Assembly (NCBI RefSeq): GCF_029168945.1
Contig: NC_083605.1
Span: 5,029,280 to 5,093,279 of the forward strand
DNA length: 64,000 bases
Direction of reading: 5' to 3'
DNA from: Cannabis sativa
Taxonomy: Eukaryota > Streptophyta > Magnoliopsida > Rosales > Cannabaceae
Part shown: positions 15,353-30,459 of the stretch, piece after piece
How the letters are laid out: each line of letters starts with the position of its first letter
Position numbering within the stretch: the first letter of the stretch is position 1
Translations under genes and position numbers: made by a program
Notes under the pieces: model-generated
What the model was told of the DNA's origin: nothing
The model's input: the letters and a program-made list of their open reading frames with translations, nothing else
The model's database searches: none

Positions 15353-15768
15353 GGAAAATTCTATAATGCACTTTTTTAAAAGGGATACACCGATACATCT
15401 CTTTCCGTTTTAGTATCCGAAATAATTTTTTAATTAATTTTTTTTTTCTTATGGTCATGTAGATTATTGTTATTTAAGACATCCTGCAAAATTTTAAGAA
15501 ATTCGGAAAAGTTTAACACGCCGAAAATTGTGTTCAAGCAATGTGTTGCATGCTTGAGTATTTTATTTTATACGCGTGTAAAATAGACTGTTTGAACATT
15601 ATTTTCTATATTGTAAATTATTTCGAATTTCTCAAAATTTTGTAGGATATCTAAAATAGCTATAACGTACATGAATATGAAAAAAATTAGACTAATTTTT
15701 TCTTAGATGTCGAAACAAGTAGGGGTGCATTAGTACATCCCTTTTAAGGGGATGAATTGTAGAATCAC
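15353..15768. mobile_element. Fold-back MITE, about 415 bp
   Basis: The left end GGAAAATTCTATAATGCAC and the reverse complement of the right end GGGTGATTCTACAATTCATC align over about 65 bp (shared core TTAAAAGGGAT). A second inverted block lies further in (CATCCTGCAAAATTTTAAG against the complement of CTCAAAATTTTGTAGGATAT). Nearly the whole element could fold on itself. A target duplication is not clear. Confidence 0.65.
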
Positions 15769-15869
15769 CCCATATTATATTCTATTAAAAAAAACATAAC
15801 ATAGTGTAATAAAATTATATATTTTAAGTAAATACAATATACTGTTTACTAAGATTAAATAAAAGCTTT

Positions 15870-16630
15870 AGAAATTAAATGACTAAGTAAGCGAGACAAA
15901 TTTTTTTACATGGTTTAGACGTTAATTATCTCTAATCCATAAGTTAGTATATTAGCCTTGTAGGCGTACAAATGTATTACAAAATGTGTTTACAATAAAA
16001 ATTCTAACTTTGGTTCTCTAGGTTTCTCTCTCTCGAAGAAAGGTTAGAGAGTATTTTAGTAAAACTTCAACTATGTAAATTTTTGTGATCCCACTTTGTG
16101 AAGAAATAAAGGGGTTTATATAGGCTAAAGTACGGGTATGGGTATACCCATGACTGGCTGCTTAGGATTTTTGGCAAAGAGTCCACCCACTATTGGGCCC
16201 GTAAGAAGGCTCTTCCTCGTGAGGCGAAAGGTTCGTACAGTTGGGACCATTTTTGGTGCAGGATGCGTGTCTAGCGGAGGTTGCACTTAGTAGACAAAAC
16301 CCTTAGAGGAGCCGTTAGGCAAAAAAGTTCGTTCAGAGGTGGCACGTGCACTACCATACTCTCATACAAGGGACAAGATCTAACCCTATGTCAGAAAAGT
16401 ATAACCGTCACAAGGGTCATCCAACTCTAACTTCATAATAGTCCTTTAGTCCTCCCTTGTGCAATTGGTATCCGCCTTAAGCTCTTCATATGACTTCTAG
16501 GTGTCTTCCTGCAAGTCTGGTTGGTTTGGTCTTCTCCGGATCCTGGATGGATGGCAGGGCTTCCAGGTCTTGGATGGTAATTTGCCTTGTGGGTAAAATC
16601 TTTGGTCTTCTCTGGGTCCTGGATGTATAC
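15870..16630 (-). repeat. LTR-like fragment
   Basis: On the minus strand it holds a promoter-like CTATATAAACCCC (rc near 16110-16125) followed by a leader-like stretch, the layout of an LTR with a TATA box. It is richer in GC than its neighbours. The ends are not defined and there is no internal retroelement sequence, so solo LTR or fragment is an inference. Confidence 0.35.
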
Positions 16631-16639
16631 TAGTGATTT

Positions 16640-19600
16640 CAAGAATAAAATTATGGAATGTAATGCTCAGTTGCATCGACTCAAGGGTAGGAAGGATGAA
16701 GATTTTGTGGCACAGTATAGGGAAGTCGAGAAGGAGTTATTTGAAGTTCTTACTAAGCGAGAAGTGTTTTGAAAACAAAGATTAATGCAACTTTGGCTTA
16801 AGGAAGGTGACCAAAATAGTAAGTATTTTCATGCCTCCGCTAGTGAACGTAAAATACATAATACGATCCATAAGTTGAAAGATGAAAGTGGTGCTTGGGT
16901 TGATTGGGAGTCGGGGTTGAAAGACCTAATGGTTAGGTATTTGTTAGAGTTTTTTTGGCCACTACTACTTGATGGGAAGATGTTGTAAATTGCATTGAAC
17001 CATCAATTACACCATACATGAATGGGATATTATTGTGTCATGTTACTAATGATGAGGTAAGGGGAGCTTTGTTTTAGATGCATCCAAATAAGTCTTGAAA
17101 CCTAGAAGTGATGACTCTTGGATTTTATCAGAAATGTTGGTCAGTGGTAGGTAAATATGTTGTTTTGCTGGTTCAGGCTTTCTTTCATACGACTTCTGTT
17201 CCTATGGGGCTGAATGATACTAATCTAGTGTTAATTCTAAAAAAGAAGTGTCCTAAATATATGGGTAATTTGTGACCTATTTCTTTATGTAATGTGGTTT
17301 ACAAAGTGATATTGAAAGTCTTGGCTAATCATTTTAAGTGTGTGCTTGACAATGTAATTTTGGATTTTCAAAATGCTTTCATTCCTAAGAGATTAATCTC
17401 TGACAATATTATGGTATCCTTTGAAATAATTTATTATTTGAAAAGGAAAAGTGTTGGGAAAGTAGGTCAAATGGCGTTGAGGCTTGACATGAGTAAATCT
17501 TATGATATGGTTGAATGACCTTTTTTAGAGGTTATGCTCTTGAGGATGGGTTTTGATAGTCGGTGGGTAGAGTTGATTATGGCATCAATCTCGTCTGTTA
17601 AATATTGGGTCCAATATGGTGGTTTCTTTTTGGGGCATATTACTCCAACTCGAGATATTCACCAAGAGGATTCTTTATCTCCTTACTTGTTTATCTTATG
17701 TGCGGAAGGATTGTCTACTCTTATTAATGACTATGTACAGAGGGTTGGCTTATAGGCTGTAAAGTTGCTCGGGGTGCGTCTGTTATTGCCCATATGTTCT
17801 TTGTAGATTTTAATTATTTGTGTTGTTAGGCGTTGGAGGATGAGGCTAATAGGGTGATGTCGTTGCTTCGTAGTTTTAAAATAACTTTTGGTCAGAAGGA
17901 AATTCTAGCCAATTCTTCTGTTTTATTTAGCAAGAATACTAATGTTAGTATGAAGGCCCGTGTGTGCTCCATCTTAGGTATGGTGGAAGCTGGTGAGAAT
18001 TGTTAGTATCTTGGACTCCTAAATATTATACCACAAAAAATTAGCCGTGTTGGGCTTTCTTAAGGAAAATATGAGGAAGCAGATCGAAGGGTGGGATGAT
18101 AAGTTTTTATCTAGAGCTGGTAAAGAGGTTTTGTTGAAGATGGTGGTGCAATATCTACCCACCTATGCTATGATCTTTTTCTTTTTCCTAAAAAGGTGTG
18201 TGACAAGATGGAAAAATTAATGTGTTCTTTCTAGTGGAAGAAGTCGTGTAAAAACGGTAGTGGCATTCACTGGATGAGTTGGGACAAGTTTGTGTCACAA
18301 AGGTTCATGGGGTACTTGGGTTCCAGACAGTGGCGGGCGCAGAATTTTTAACTTTATGGGGGCTTATTTATTATTAAAAAATATTTATACCTATATTATA
18401 ATCACTCTTATTAGATTTATTTAATTTTGTGGGGGCTTTTCTACTATTTTAGCTAATAATTATTAAATTAAAAAATTACATTTAATTTTTTAAAAGGTAA
18501 TATTTTTGTTAATGGGGGCTATAGCCCCCACATTAATATAAGTGGGTTCATCACTGGTTCCAGAAGCTTCATGATTTTAATATTGCATTGTTTGGAAAAT
18601 AGGGCTGGTGTCTTCATTATACTCACGGTTCTTTAGTTGGTCGTGTGTTCAAAGCTCGTTATTATCCTCGTGGGTCCTACTTGGGCGCAGAGTTAGGAAG
18701 CAATTTGAGTTTTATATGGAAACGTATCCATGAAGCTCAGTTTCTTATTCGAAAGGGAGGTCGTATGATCGTTAGATCTGGAATGAGTATTTATATTCTT
18801 AGGGGTCCTTGGCTTCTGGATAAATAGAAACCTTTGTTGTTTCAGATCAGCCTAGTTTGGTAATCAAAAGGTCTCCAGTCTTATGAAGGTTGGAGAGTTA
18901 TCTTGGGATGAAGAGGTTCTTAAAGATATTTTTGTTGAGAGGATCGTAAAGCTTATTTTGAGCATTCCTTTGTTCTCCTCAATGTCTGATGATATTTGGC
19001 AGTGGAATGGTGATAATTCTGGTGCATATTCGGTCAAGAGTGTGTATCATCTTCTTCAAGAGCTTAAAGGTGAGTTAGTTGGAGTTGGTAACTCAGTATT
19101 TTGGAAAGAGTTGTGGGATTTGAGAGTTCCTCCTAAAGTCAAGGAATTGTTTTGGAACGCAATTAGGCGTGAAACATGTTCCTCTCCCCTTGTTGTTGTG
19201 TCCAAGGTAATTACGAATTGGAGAGTTTATCTCTCATTATCTTGTAGAGTGTTCGTTTGCTTTTCCTTGTTGGCGGATGGCAGGTATTTCGGTGATAGAG
19301 ATTGGTGACAATTCTTTTAGGGGATGGTTTCATGATAGATTTTGGTGTCAAGATTTTGGGATGAAACATAGAGCTGTTATGTTTTGTTGGGCGTTGTGGT
19401 CTGTGCGCAATGACAAGACCTGGAATGGTAAGAATAAGATTGTTAATGTGATGATTTCGTTGGCTAAGGATAGTTTTGATTAATGGAGTTATGCTCAAGA
19501 TAAAATTATTAGTTCGTCTTTGTTTTCTTTACAAGACAGCGAAGGGTACGAGCACTGAATTGCACCAGTTGATAATACAATCAAAATTAATGTCGATACA

Positions 19601-20070
19601 GCTATCTTTGGAAATTAAAATAAGTATGGGTATGGTTGGGTGGTGCGAAAATCTTTTGGTCAGCTTATTATAGCTTCGAAAGTAAGCCATATGGGAATAG
19701 TTGATCCTATTCTTGCTGAAGCTATTGGAGTTAAGGAGGTGTTGAGTTGGTTGAAAGAAACAAGGCAGCATAATGTGGTGCTGGAGTCGAACAGTTTGGT
19801 AACGATCCAAGCTATCCAAAATTCGTTAGATATGGCTTCTATTTTTGGGTTCTGTATTTTTGAGTGCAGACAGATTTTTTCTAGTTTGAATAATATTTTT
19901 TTTAATTTTTGTCAAGTGATTCGCTAATTATGTTGCTCACCATTTAACTAGAGCTTCGTGGTTAAATATTGGTTGTATTTATTCAAATTCTACAATTCTG
20001 AATAGTTTACGTGATGTATTTTTAAATGATTTGAATTAATGAAATTGCATTTTTCTATTGAAAAAAAAAA
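16640..20070 (+). mobile_element. Decayed LINE (L1-type), 5' truncated
   Basis: Several frames in order give plant non-LTR retrotransposon domains: LWLKEGDQNSKYFHA (about 16785), reverse transcriptase pieces (PISLCNVVYKVILKVLANHF near 17278, QMALRLDMSKSYDMVE near 17470, then GFDSRWVELIM and SLSPYLFILCAEGLS near 17690), a zf-RVT region (19010-19160) and an RNase H-like segment near 19630-19930. An A-run ends it near 20060. Stops and frameshifts are many and the usual catalytic FADD box is not readable. The endonuclease part is missing. A hAT element interrupts it at 18328. Confidence 0.85.
18328..18556. mobile_element. Non-autonomous hAT MITE, 229 bp
   Basis: It begins CAGTGGCGGGCGCAG and ends GTTCATCACTG, with terminal CAGTG inverted. 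A perfect 8-bp target duplication GTTCCAGA flanks it (18320-18327 and 18557-18564). It was inserted into the LINE. Confidence 0.88.
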
Positions 20071-20323
20071 TTAAATTACAATTAATTAATTTAACAAAAT
20101 TATTTAATGTATATATAATTAAATTATTAAATTTAAAATTCATATAATTAAAAAATATATATTTTTTATGATTAAATTTGAATTTAAGTTAATAGTATGT
20201 ATTATGATTTCAAAATACAAATTATTAAAAAAATATAGTACCAAATCTATATTTTTTTTGACATAAAATTTATATTTTGATAAACACAAAATAAGAAGTA
20301 AGTAGACTTCCTTATATAATTTA
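20071..20323. other. AT-rich intron sequence
   Basis: Low-complexity AT sequence between the LINE tail and the next MITE. Nothing else is seen. Confidence 0.5.
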
Positions 20324-20713
20324 GGCTAATTATTAATTTTCCCCCCAAATTTTGACATGTACTAAATCATGCTCCTGAACTTTTTTGGCCGTTAAAAATT
20401 CTCCCTGAACTATTAAGATTGTTAGATTTAAGGACTTTTGTCTAATTTTAGTAAAATTTTTTTAACATGGATGAAAATTCAGGGGGCATGATTTTGTACA
20501 TATCAAAGTTTGAGGGGCACGATTTGGTAGATATCAAAGTCTGGGGATTTAGTACATAAACAATCACTGAAACAGTAAAATTGAATGAAATTAGACAAAA
20601 GTCCTTAAATCTAACAATCTTAATAGTTGAGGGAGAATTTTTGACGGCCAAAAAAGTTCAGGGGGCATGATTTAATATATGTCAAAGTTTAGGGGAAAAA
20701 ATTACAATTAACC
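20324..20713. mobile_element. Mutator-like fold-back MITE, 390 bp
   Basis: It starts GGCTAATTATTAATTTTCCC and ends, reverse-complemented, GGTTAATTGTAATTTTTTCC. The two arms stay similar for over 100 bp. A perfect 9-bp target duplication TATAATTTA flanks it (20315-20323 and 20714-20722). A shortened relative lies at 51224-51484. Confidence 0.88.
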
Positions 20714-20763
20714 TATAATTTATTGTTGTTTCACCAATAATTAATTAGTTTCATGTTAACCAG

Positions 20764-21179
20764 GAATTCCAAAGACTACTCCTCATAATTCAATGGCAGT
20801 ATGGCTTGGTACAACATCAATCTTGTGCATAATATGCCTACTATGTTTCATATGTTGGAGGAAGGCCATCACTAGAAGAAATGGGTCCATTCCAGAGTTC
20901 AATTCTATAGTGCCTCAACAACCCATAATCATTATGGGCTTAGATGGGCCAACTCTAGAGTCTTACCCAAAGGTAATATTAGGTGAGAGTCGGAGATTGC
21001 CCAAGCCCAATGACAACATATGCCCAATATGCTTATCTGAGTATAAGCCCAATGAAATCCTGAAGACCATACCTGAATGCCAACACTTCTTTCATTCTGA
21101 TTGCATTGATGAATGGCTTAGATTGAACGCTTCTTGCCCCATTTGTCGAAAATCTCCAAATGTATACAACTACATATAA
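20764..21179 (+). CDS. ATL20/21/22-like RING-H2 protein, exon 2 (TM and RING)
   Basis: The acceptor CAG at 20761-20763 precedes an exon that joins 12782 in phase and completes a protein of about 373 residues, the usual size for ATL20-22. It encodes a transmembrane segment ([20 protein letters not shown]), a GLD-like motif ([13 protein letters not shown], as in ATL proteins) and a RING-H2 finger: [18 protein letters not shown] and CPICR, with all eight zinc ligands present (C, C, C, H, H, C, C, C). RING-H2 proteins of this class act as E3 ubiquitin ligases at membranes. Translation ends at TAA 21177-21179. The intron of about 8 kb is long for this family because of inserted elements. Confidence 0.88.
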
Positions 21180-21539
21180 AGATGTATTATGAAAGTTAAT
21201 TTTATATTTATAAATCTTAATAATTTCCATATCTGATAGTTGTATCTTAAATTTGTAGCTGTTTAACTAAACTATAAGTGTAAATGTAATTAGAATGTGT
21301 ATAAAATACAGAAAGTTAGATTTATTTAATTGTAATTGATTACTTAATTTTTTAATATAAATATGAATGTGGCTTAATCATCCACCACAAATATGAATAT
21401 ATAGTTTTTTTAGGAAAATATGACTATAAATTACTTCCTTTTTGTTATCTATGTTTTCGAATGGGCAACATGTGGCATTTTCAAAGTATAATTGATTCAC
21501 ATAAGTCTAGGCTCAAGCTTTTCTACATACAAAGGTCCA
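21180..21539. other. Downstream flank of the ATL-like gene
   Basis: Probable 3' UTR and AT-rich spacer. Nothing else is seen. Confidence 0.4.
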
Positions 21540-22872
21540 ATCTAGATCAGAGATGGCCCGAGCCCATCTAAACTCCAAGAGCCACACCTCCAAAAACGAG
21601 ATCCTTCCATTTTCGGAAGCCCATCCAGCCTTCCAAGAGACAGAGCAAACGAAGCCCTCCGAACAATCGATGAGACATATCCGGAGAGGAAGTCTAAGAG
21701 GTGCCTCCAGAAGGCCCTTGTAGGGTGAAGTGGTTGCCCTCTGACTCCTGGTCCCACCAAATTAGATCTTGTCCCCTATGTCAGAATATGGTAGTGTGCG
21801 TACCACCAAAATGGATATATCTTCTTTGTCCAATGGCGCCAATCTTGAACATTTTTCAAAATCAAGAAAATTTGAACATTTTCACTTGTCAATTCAATAT
21901 CTCGCCAATTTTGAGGGAATTCACAATGAAGACCCATTAGTGAGAGCATATGCCACTCTTAATGGGAGGAAGTCACTCTTTGACGAGCACTTCTCCAAAA
22001 GTCAAACCGATAACGTTAAATCAAGTACTTCATGGGAGGAAACCCAAGTTTCAAAATTTGATTTAAAGAGGGATGTTGAGCAAGATTCCACAGAAAATTG
22101 AATGAGCATTTCTAAACTCTAAATCTCCAATTTATTTTTCTTTAGCTATTTTGTTCCTTTTTTTTTTTTGATTTTTTTAATTATTTTTGTAATTGTGTTA
22201 TTGGTTGTGATGTTGTTCATTGTTGCTTTTATTTTTCATAATTGTTATTGTTTAATATTATTTGTTTGTGTGTGCACCTCTCTAAGTTTGGGGGTCTTGC
22301 TTGCTCATTAACTTTTATTTTGGGTGTGATGTTTAGTTTGAGTTATTTGTCTCAAGTTTACTTATTTTTGAGTCTTTTGTGTTTTAGTCTTATTGATGTG
22401 AGTATAGGAGGAAATTAGTTCGCTTAGTTAGTGCTTAGCATAGGGCTTGATGATGATATTTTCCATCCATGATACTTTCTCTTAATAGACTTTTGTCAAT
22501 GCGTCTTGCCAGCTTTTCTTCATTGTTAATGATATTAGAAAATTTTGTTGTTTGTATTCTTTTCAATATTGTGTGCATAATTTAACTAACCAATTTCTTG
22601 ATCCTATAGAGCTAGTTAATACCTTGTGAAAGTTTAAGCTTCTAGAATTATTTCGTGTGGTCCTTGAGGTAAAATCTTAGTTGACACTACATCCCGAAAA
22701 TGATTTAGGCCATTTTCGAACGTTTGGGCCTTTCAAGCTAACCCTTGATATATTCGGCCGTAGTCTCTCCTTTGAGCTTATTTGTCTAATTTCATCTTAT
22801 CCCATTATGATTTTCCCTAAATATTTCATTCTTTATTTACCTCCTTAAACACCTCCATTTATCTAGAATATA
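21540..22872 (+). other. Probable retrotransposon-derived segment
   Basis: An open frame at 21769-22101 encodes 110 residues (MSPMSEYGSVRTTKMDISS...) that I do not recognise. The T-rich stretch after it contains CTCTAAGTTTGGGGGTCTT near 22285, a phrase I associate with the 3' non-coding region of plant gypsy elements, and then a further 500 bp without coding features. No LTR pair or primer site was found for it. The frame may be part of a decayed retroelement rather than a host gene. Confidence 0.3.
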
Positions 22873-24949
22873 TGTAATGACCGCATATTTAGATATAAAA
22901 ATTAGTAGATAATTAGTGGATTATTAGTAATTTAATTACTATTTGTGATTTTATGTGCATTAATTGAAAATAAGTTCTATTTTCGAAAATAAGCATTAGT
23001 GTTATAATTTATCGCTTATGAGATTTTATTAAGGTCAAGCATGTCATTTATGAATTTTAACATTTTCACGTTTTGTGCCCGAAAATAGTAAAAATTGACG
23101 ATTTGGCCAATCATGTCACGTAGATACGGTTTAGTATCTTAGATTTAACAAAGCAAGATTAATGGATAATTAGAATATCGGGATTATGCAAGATAATTGG
23201 TTATGATTATTTTACCTCTAGATATGAAGCTTACTTAGAAGCCAAGTAAGGGCAAAATTGTCTTTTTCCATATTAGTTATTTGAATTATCTTGTTAGTGT
23301 ATAATTATGGAAAAATAGAACCTTTATACAAAAATAGAAGTTGATAGAAGGAGATAACATCACGTTAAATAAACCTATAATCTTTCTCCCTCCCTTTCTT
23401 GTTCGACCAAGATAGAATTAAGGAGAAGCCAACTTTTCATACCTATTTTATAACCAAATTTTTAGGGAATTCAGTGGTTAATCAAGTAGAAATGTAGGTG
23501 AAACCAGAAGGTAAGCCCTAAGCTCATCTTCCTTTTATTTTTTTGTGAGAAAATGTTAATTTTTGTGTATATTTTGGTTGAGTTTGATTTTGTTCGAGTT
23601 GCGAAGGCTAGGTTTTGTTTTTGAGTTGATTTTAAGTTTTTTAAGGTGGATTTTATATAAGCTTTCAGTAGCTGTATGTTGGTTTGGGTGAGTTTTAGTT
23701 TTTGGAACTCAAACTTAACTATTTAATAGTGGATTTCGATTCAGGGAGTGTTTCTTGCAATTATTTGCTGGGTTTGTCTGTTATACCTTAGTTAGGCTTT
23801 CTAGAAAGTTTGGTTGGAGTTGGGATTGAGTTGAGCAACAATTTGAAGTTTTGGTAATTTCTGCAAAAAAACGGTCCACCATTTTTCTAGGTTCAGTGAA
23901 CTATTTTCCCTAACATAATCTTAGAAAAATGGTCCATCATTTGGGGAATCCAATTCATCGATTGGGGCAGTTTTGGGAGCCATGGTTTTTGTATTTTATC
24001 GATATTTAAGATATTTTCACACTATTTATCGATAGAAAAACTTTTATTTTTGAATTTAAGTCTCTAAAAGTGAGTTAGTGGGTCACTTACCAGTATTACG
24101 TGAATGTAACTTAGGGCCTCTGATCGTCGAGTAGTTTTTCCACTTAGTTTGACCGACACGCTTGATTATGGAATTGAGATAAGATTAGTATAATAGATGC
24201 ATATATGTATACATGTTTAGCATGCATGTTTAGTTGCCATCAGATTAGCATATCAAGATATTGGTAATGTGTACATAGAGTTGCACTGAGATATCAACAG
24301 TTTTATGCTAGGAAAAATAGTAGCCACCATTTTAGCATATTAGGATATTGGTGAAGTGTAGATAGAGTTGCAATGAGATATCAATAGATATATGCTAAGC
24401 TTTCAAAAAAATATGAAGTAATTGCTACCATATTATTACGACTAGATTACTGAGTATAGGCTAGTTTTGTGGTTAGTCATACTTTAGTCAAGAATGTTCA
24501 TGACCTAGTTTTAGACTTGTGAGTGTGTGTATGTGCGGCTAGTTACATGTCAATTATATGTTTATATTTTATGCTTTTCTTATTGAATGTCGACTCATAG
24601 ATATATATTACATGTGCAGATGAGGACTAAGGCTGAATAATTATGAGTATTGGAGCTCAGTGAAGATTGTGCATATCTAGATGATTAGACCTGGAACATT
24701 CAGATCTTCGAGACAATATGGGCTTAGTTTTATTAGTCGATGAATGTCACTTGTATTATGTTTGAATTTGAAAAGTAGATTCTATGGGTTTTGTTAAATA
24801 ACTTTTACTTACAATATTATATATAAAAGTATCAATTATTATAAAGTTTTAATGAAACACACAATTTTATATTAAACCCTTTAATTAGTAAAGGTCAGCA
24901 CAATATTTAAGAAATTACTGTAGCATGCCTTAAATAGTAGGGCATTACA
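22873..24949 (+). repeat. Gypsy-type LTR, 2077 bp
   Basis: It begins TGTAATGACC and ends GGCATTACA, a terminal inverted TGTAATG/CATTACA, and is followed after three bases by the primer binding site TGGTATCAGAGC (24953-24964). Length, terminal bases and primer site fit a 5' LTR of a Ty3-gypsy chromovirus-like element. No second LTR is present in the window. Confidence 0.75.
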
Positions 24950-26340
24950 ATTTGGTATCAGAGCCGCCAGGTTGTTCTCCAAAGATCTTCGAGATATGTA
25001 CAATCATCATCAGAGACAAGCTTAACTCACAGTTCAGTAAGTCTTTACATGTTTTAAAAACTTTATTAGATAATTATGATTAGAAAAGCATGATAGGAAG
25101 CATGTTAGCAGATTGATAATTGAATAAGAGCATGTTAGATTTCCATGTTATGCGGTGTAAGAATATATTTAGGATCATCACCCAATTTAATTGATTCTTG
25201 TCATAAACTTTGGCGATCTGATAGGAATCAAGGTATAGTAATTAGGGTTGGAAATGGTCAAAACAGTTAGATTTTCCCCATTAGTTACGACCATAGCATA
25301 GGTCATGGTAGAATTATGAGTGGAGTGTAAATCCACCTCAGGCTTTATCAATTGGGAACAGAATTTTGTAGAAACGTAAACTAGATTTCAAGGATAAGAT
25401 GTAGAGATGCGTAGGTTCAAGACAGTATGCTCTGTAGGAGTTAGTATCATGGATAGTATGATTAGAAGCAGATATAAAAGATTCGATAAGAAGGAATTTC
25501 ACGTTTTCAGAGAAACCTAGATGAGCACAGAATAGTGGTTAAACCCTCATGACATTCATAGTTTATAAAAGTTACCAAGGTAGGGTAACTTGTAGACATT
25601 CCAATTTTGGGAGGATGGCATCCCTCAGCTATGTGCAACGACAAGTTGGATAGGCTTGTCAGTTTGGAATAATGCAAGCCACTTATAGCAAAGATATTTA
25701 AACATTCGTGAGGGTTTATCAACGAGTTCAAGCATGATTTGGTGATCATGATAGATGTTACCACTACCGGTGTTAAGATAGAGATTGTTACCAGTACAAT
25801 AATATGGGATACCACAAGAGGGGTTGCCTTTGGTTAATTAAAGAAGAGCCAAAGAAGGAAGCAAATACATTTTGGTTCAGGTCCTTACTGTTGCTTGGCC
25901 CGATGTTAAGGCTAGCTCATCGATGATGACAAGAAATTCATTAAGCTGGATAGATCATGTGGTAGTGATTGGTTGAGGTTTTTTAACCCTATTGTCTAGA
26001 CGAAGAGTTGGATATCTCCAAAAGGTAGGTTAGGATTATGTTGGTTAGAATAACAAATCAGGAGTTCAATGGTGGTTTTGATGAGTTAAGTTGTAGTAGA
26101 TGTCCTATTATTCTCATAATGGATTTCTATTCTAGTTGTAGCCAACATTGATTGTAAAAGGAAAGTGATGATTTCTCAGTCAGAGGGTGAATAACTTATC
26201 TGTTTTTGTGGAAATAGTTCGAGGTTCCCGAATCTCAATCAGATCAGTATTAGAAAGCTAGAGACCTATTGCATAATGAATGTATAGAATTCTTAGTAAT
26301 GATGAATACCGATACACTTGAAAAAATCGTGTCTGAGGGT
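24950..26340 (+). mobile_element. Decayed Ty3-gypsy internal region
   Basis: It follows the LTR and primer site at 22873-24964. No long frame remains. Around 26110-26195 two overlapping frames recall the retropepsin C-terminal part of gypsy pol: LIMDFYS then NIDCKRKVMISQSEGE, as in the family pattern of GMDWL followed by IDC..K.V.F. RT and integrase are not seen, so the element is truncated or eroded. Confidence 0.5.
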
Positions 26341-28669
<2,329 letters not shown>

Positions 28670-29559
28670 GTAAGAATTTTTATTTCAAGAAATCCATATC
28701 GATATTGATAACTAATAACTATTAGTTAATTATACTAGTTGTTAGTTAGTAGTAAAAAGTTACAATTCTGTTTTGTTTTGGGAAATTTGACTTTTTATGT
28801 ATTTATTGGATTAAAATTATTTCTCTAAATTTAAGTTAACCCATATTGGTAGAGTAGGCTAACATTTCATAAAATCCAATTCTACTCCTCCCATTTCAAA
28901 TACCTAACTCTCTATCTTTCTCCGTTATCTCTCTCACTCTTTGAACTCACCCCAAGAAATTGACCCACAACCCACCACCCACGACCTCAGTCATTTCTCT
29001 CCACGACCACCACGACCACAGACCCAACGACCCACGGACTCAATGACCATCGCGAACCCAACGACCTACGGATATAACGACTTCTCCATAAACCACGACT
29101 TCACCATTCGCTATGTTATCAAAGAAATAAATTGTATGATTAATGTTTGTTATTTGTGAGTAGATGTTAGATTTAGGGTCAAAAACGACCAGATTTGAGT
29201 TTTAGGCAAAAAAACTAGTTTTTTTGCCAGGCTCGATGGTCGTTCGATGATGGTCCGATACCTTCCTGTTGTTAAAATGAGTAAAGGTTGAAGATGAAGA
29301 TCCGATGGTGACCCGATGATAAGGTCTGATGGTGGCCCAATGCTATGGTTAGATAATAGTACGATGGCGGTCCAATGGTGGCCCAATGTCTTCTTGACGA
29401 GCTTAATGAATAGAGCTTAACATTTATAAATGTAGAATATGGTCCGATAGTGGTTTGATTGTGGCATGATGCTACTTTTTTTATGTACAAAAATATTTTA
29501 AAAAAAGGTAGCATCGGGCCACCATCAAACCACCATCAATATAAATGAGAATGATGAGT
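28670..29559. other. Gene A last intron, first part with GATGG-rich repeats
   Basis: It starts with the donor GTAAGA. 28960-29070 is rich in CCAC/ACGACC. 29220-29530 repeats phrases such as GATGGTGGCCC and GTCCGATGG irregularly on one strand, and their complement near 29510-29540. It looks like eroded transposon or minisatellite sequence. Short frames here are not called as genes. Confidence 0.4.
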
Positions 29560-30440
29560 ATGGATGGTGAAGTTAGAAGAGAAGAGAAATGAGAAAAGTA
29601 TTATGGATATGAATATAAAGTGTGCCTATTTTTTTTTTAATTTTAGTAAGCTTGCGTTCAAAAATTTAATGTACACCAAATGTATGCATATAAATTCAAA
29701 TTTTCTTTTATTTTTCTATGTAACTAATTTTGTTTTGGAACATAATTGTTTCTTTGTAATCGTTTGGCCTATAAATAAAGCTTTCTCTCTCATGTTCAAT
29801 GCTATGATTTTCTAGCATTGTACTAAGGCTTTATTCTCTTTTACTTTCTTTGTTGATCTTCTTCATGGTATCAGAGCACCTTTAACTTACGCCCATAGCA
29901 TCTTCTGGCGAAAACTCGTCTTCCGTTGGTGTTACTGATCCTTGGCCTCAAGCTCCGCCTCTCATTCGACAATGGAATCCATTCTCTCATTCTCTCACCT
30001 CTTGTTGTGTCTTTTAATTGGGAGGTCAGGCAAATAGATGTCTCAAATGCTTTCTTAAATGGCATGCTTCAAAAAACAGTTTATATGACTCAACTACGAG
30101 GATTTGAAGACATCTCCAAGCCTAATCATGTCTGTCTATTGCATAAGGTCACGTATGGCCTCAAGCAAGCTCTTGGAGCCTGGAATGACAAACTCAAAAC
30201 CACTATACTTAACTGGGGATTTCAAGCATCCAAAGCAGACTCTTCTTTATTTGTCTATACACTTCTAATTCTTTTTATGTGAATGACATCCTTGTCACTG
30301 GACCAAATACTCAACTCATCACCAAGTTGATTGCTAACTTGAACACCAGTTTTGAAATGAAAGACCTTCGCCAATTATATTCCTTTCTTGGTGTTGAGAT
30401 TTATAGAAATAATACTAGCATGTTTTAGAATACGAAATGT
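29560..30440 (+). mobile_element. Copia fragment with LTR end, PBS and partial RT
   Basis: An LTR end (TATAAATAAAGC near 29770, then a pyrimidine-rich tail to 29865) is followed directly by the primer binding site TGGTATCAGAGC (29866-29877). Only 130 bp later comes the middle of a copia reverse transcriptase ([26 protein letters not shown] near 30150-30180), continuing in other frames as NDILVTGPNTQL and SFLGVEIYRN. Gag, protease and integrase have been deleted. It ends near 30430 where the next fragment starts. Confidence 0.75.
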
Positions 30441-30459
30441 ATTTGCTGAGAGCATCGGG

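Noticed and set aside
28941..29514. Short frames in the CCACGACC and GATGGTGGCCC repeats
   Set aside because: Repetitive low-complexity sequence; no family resemblance on either strand.
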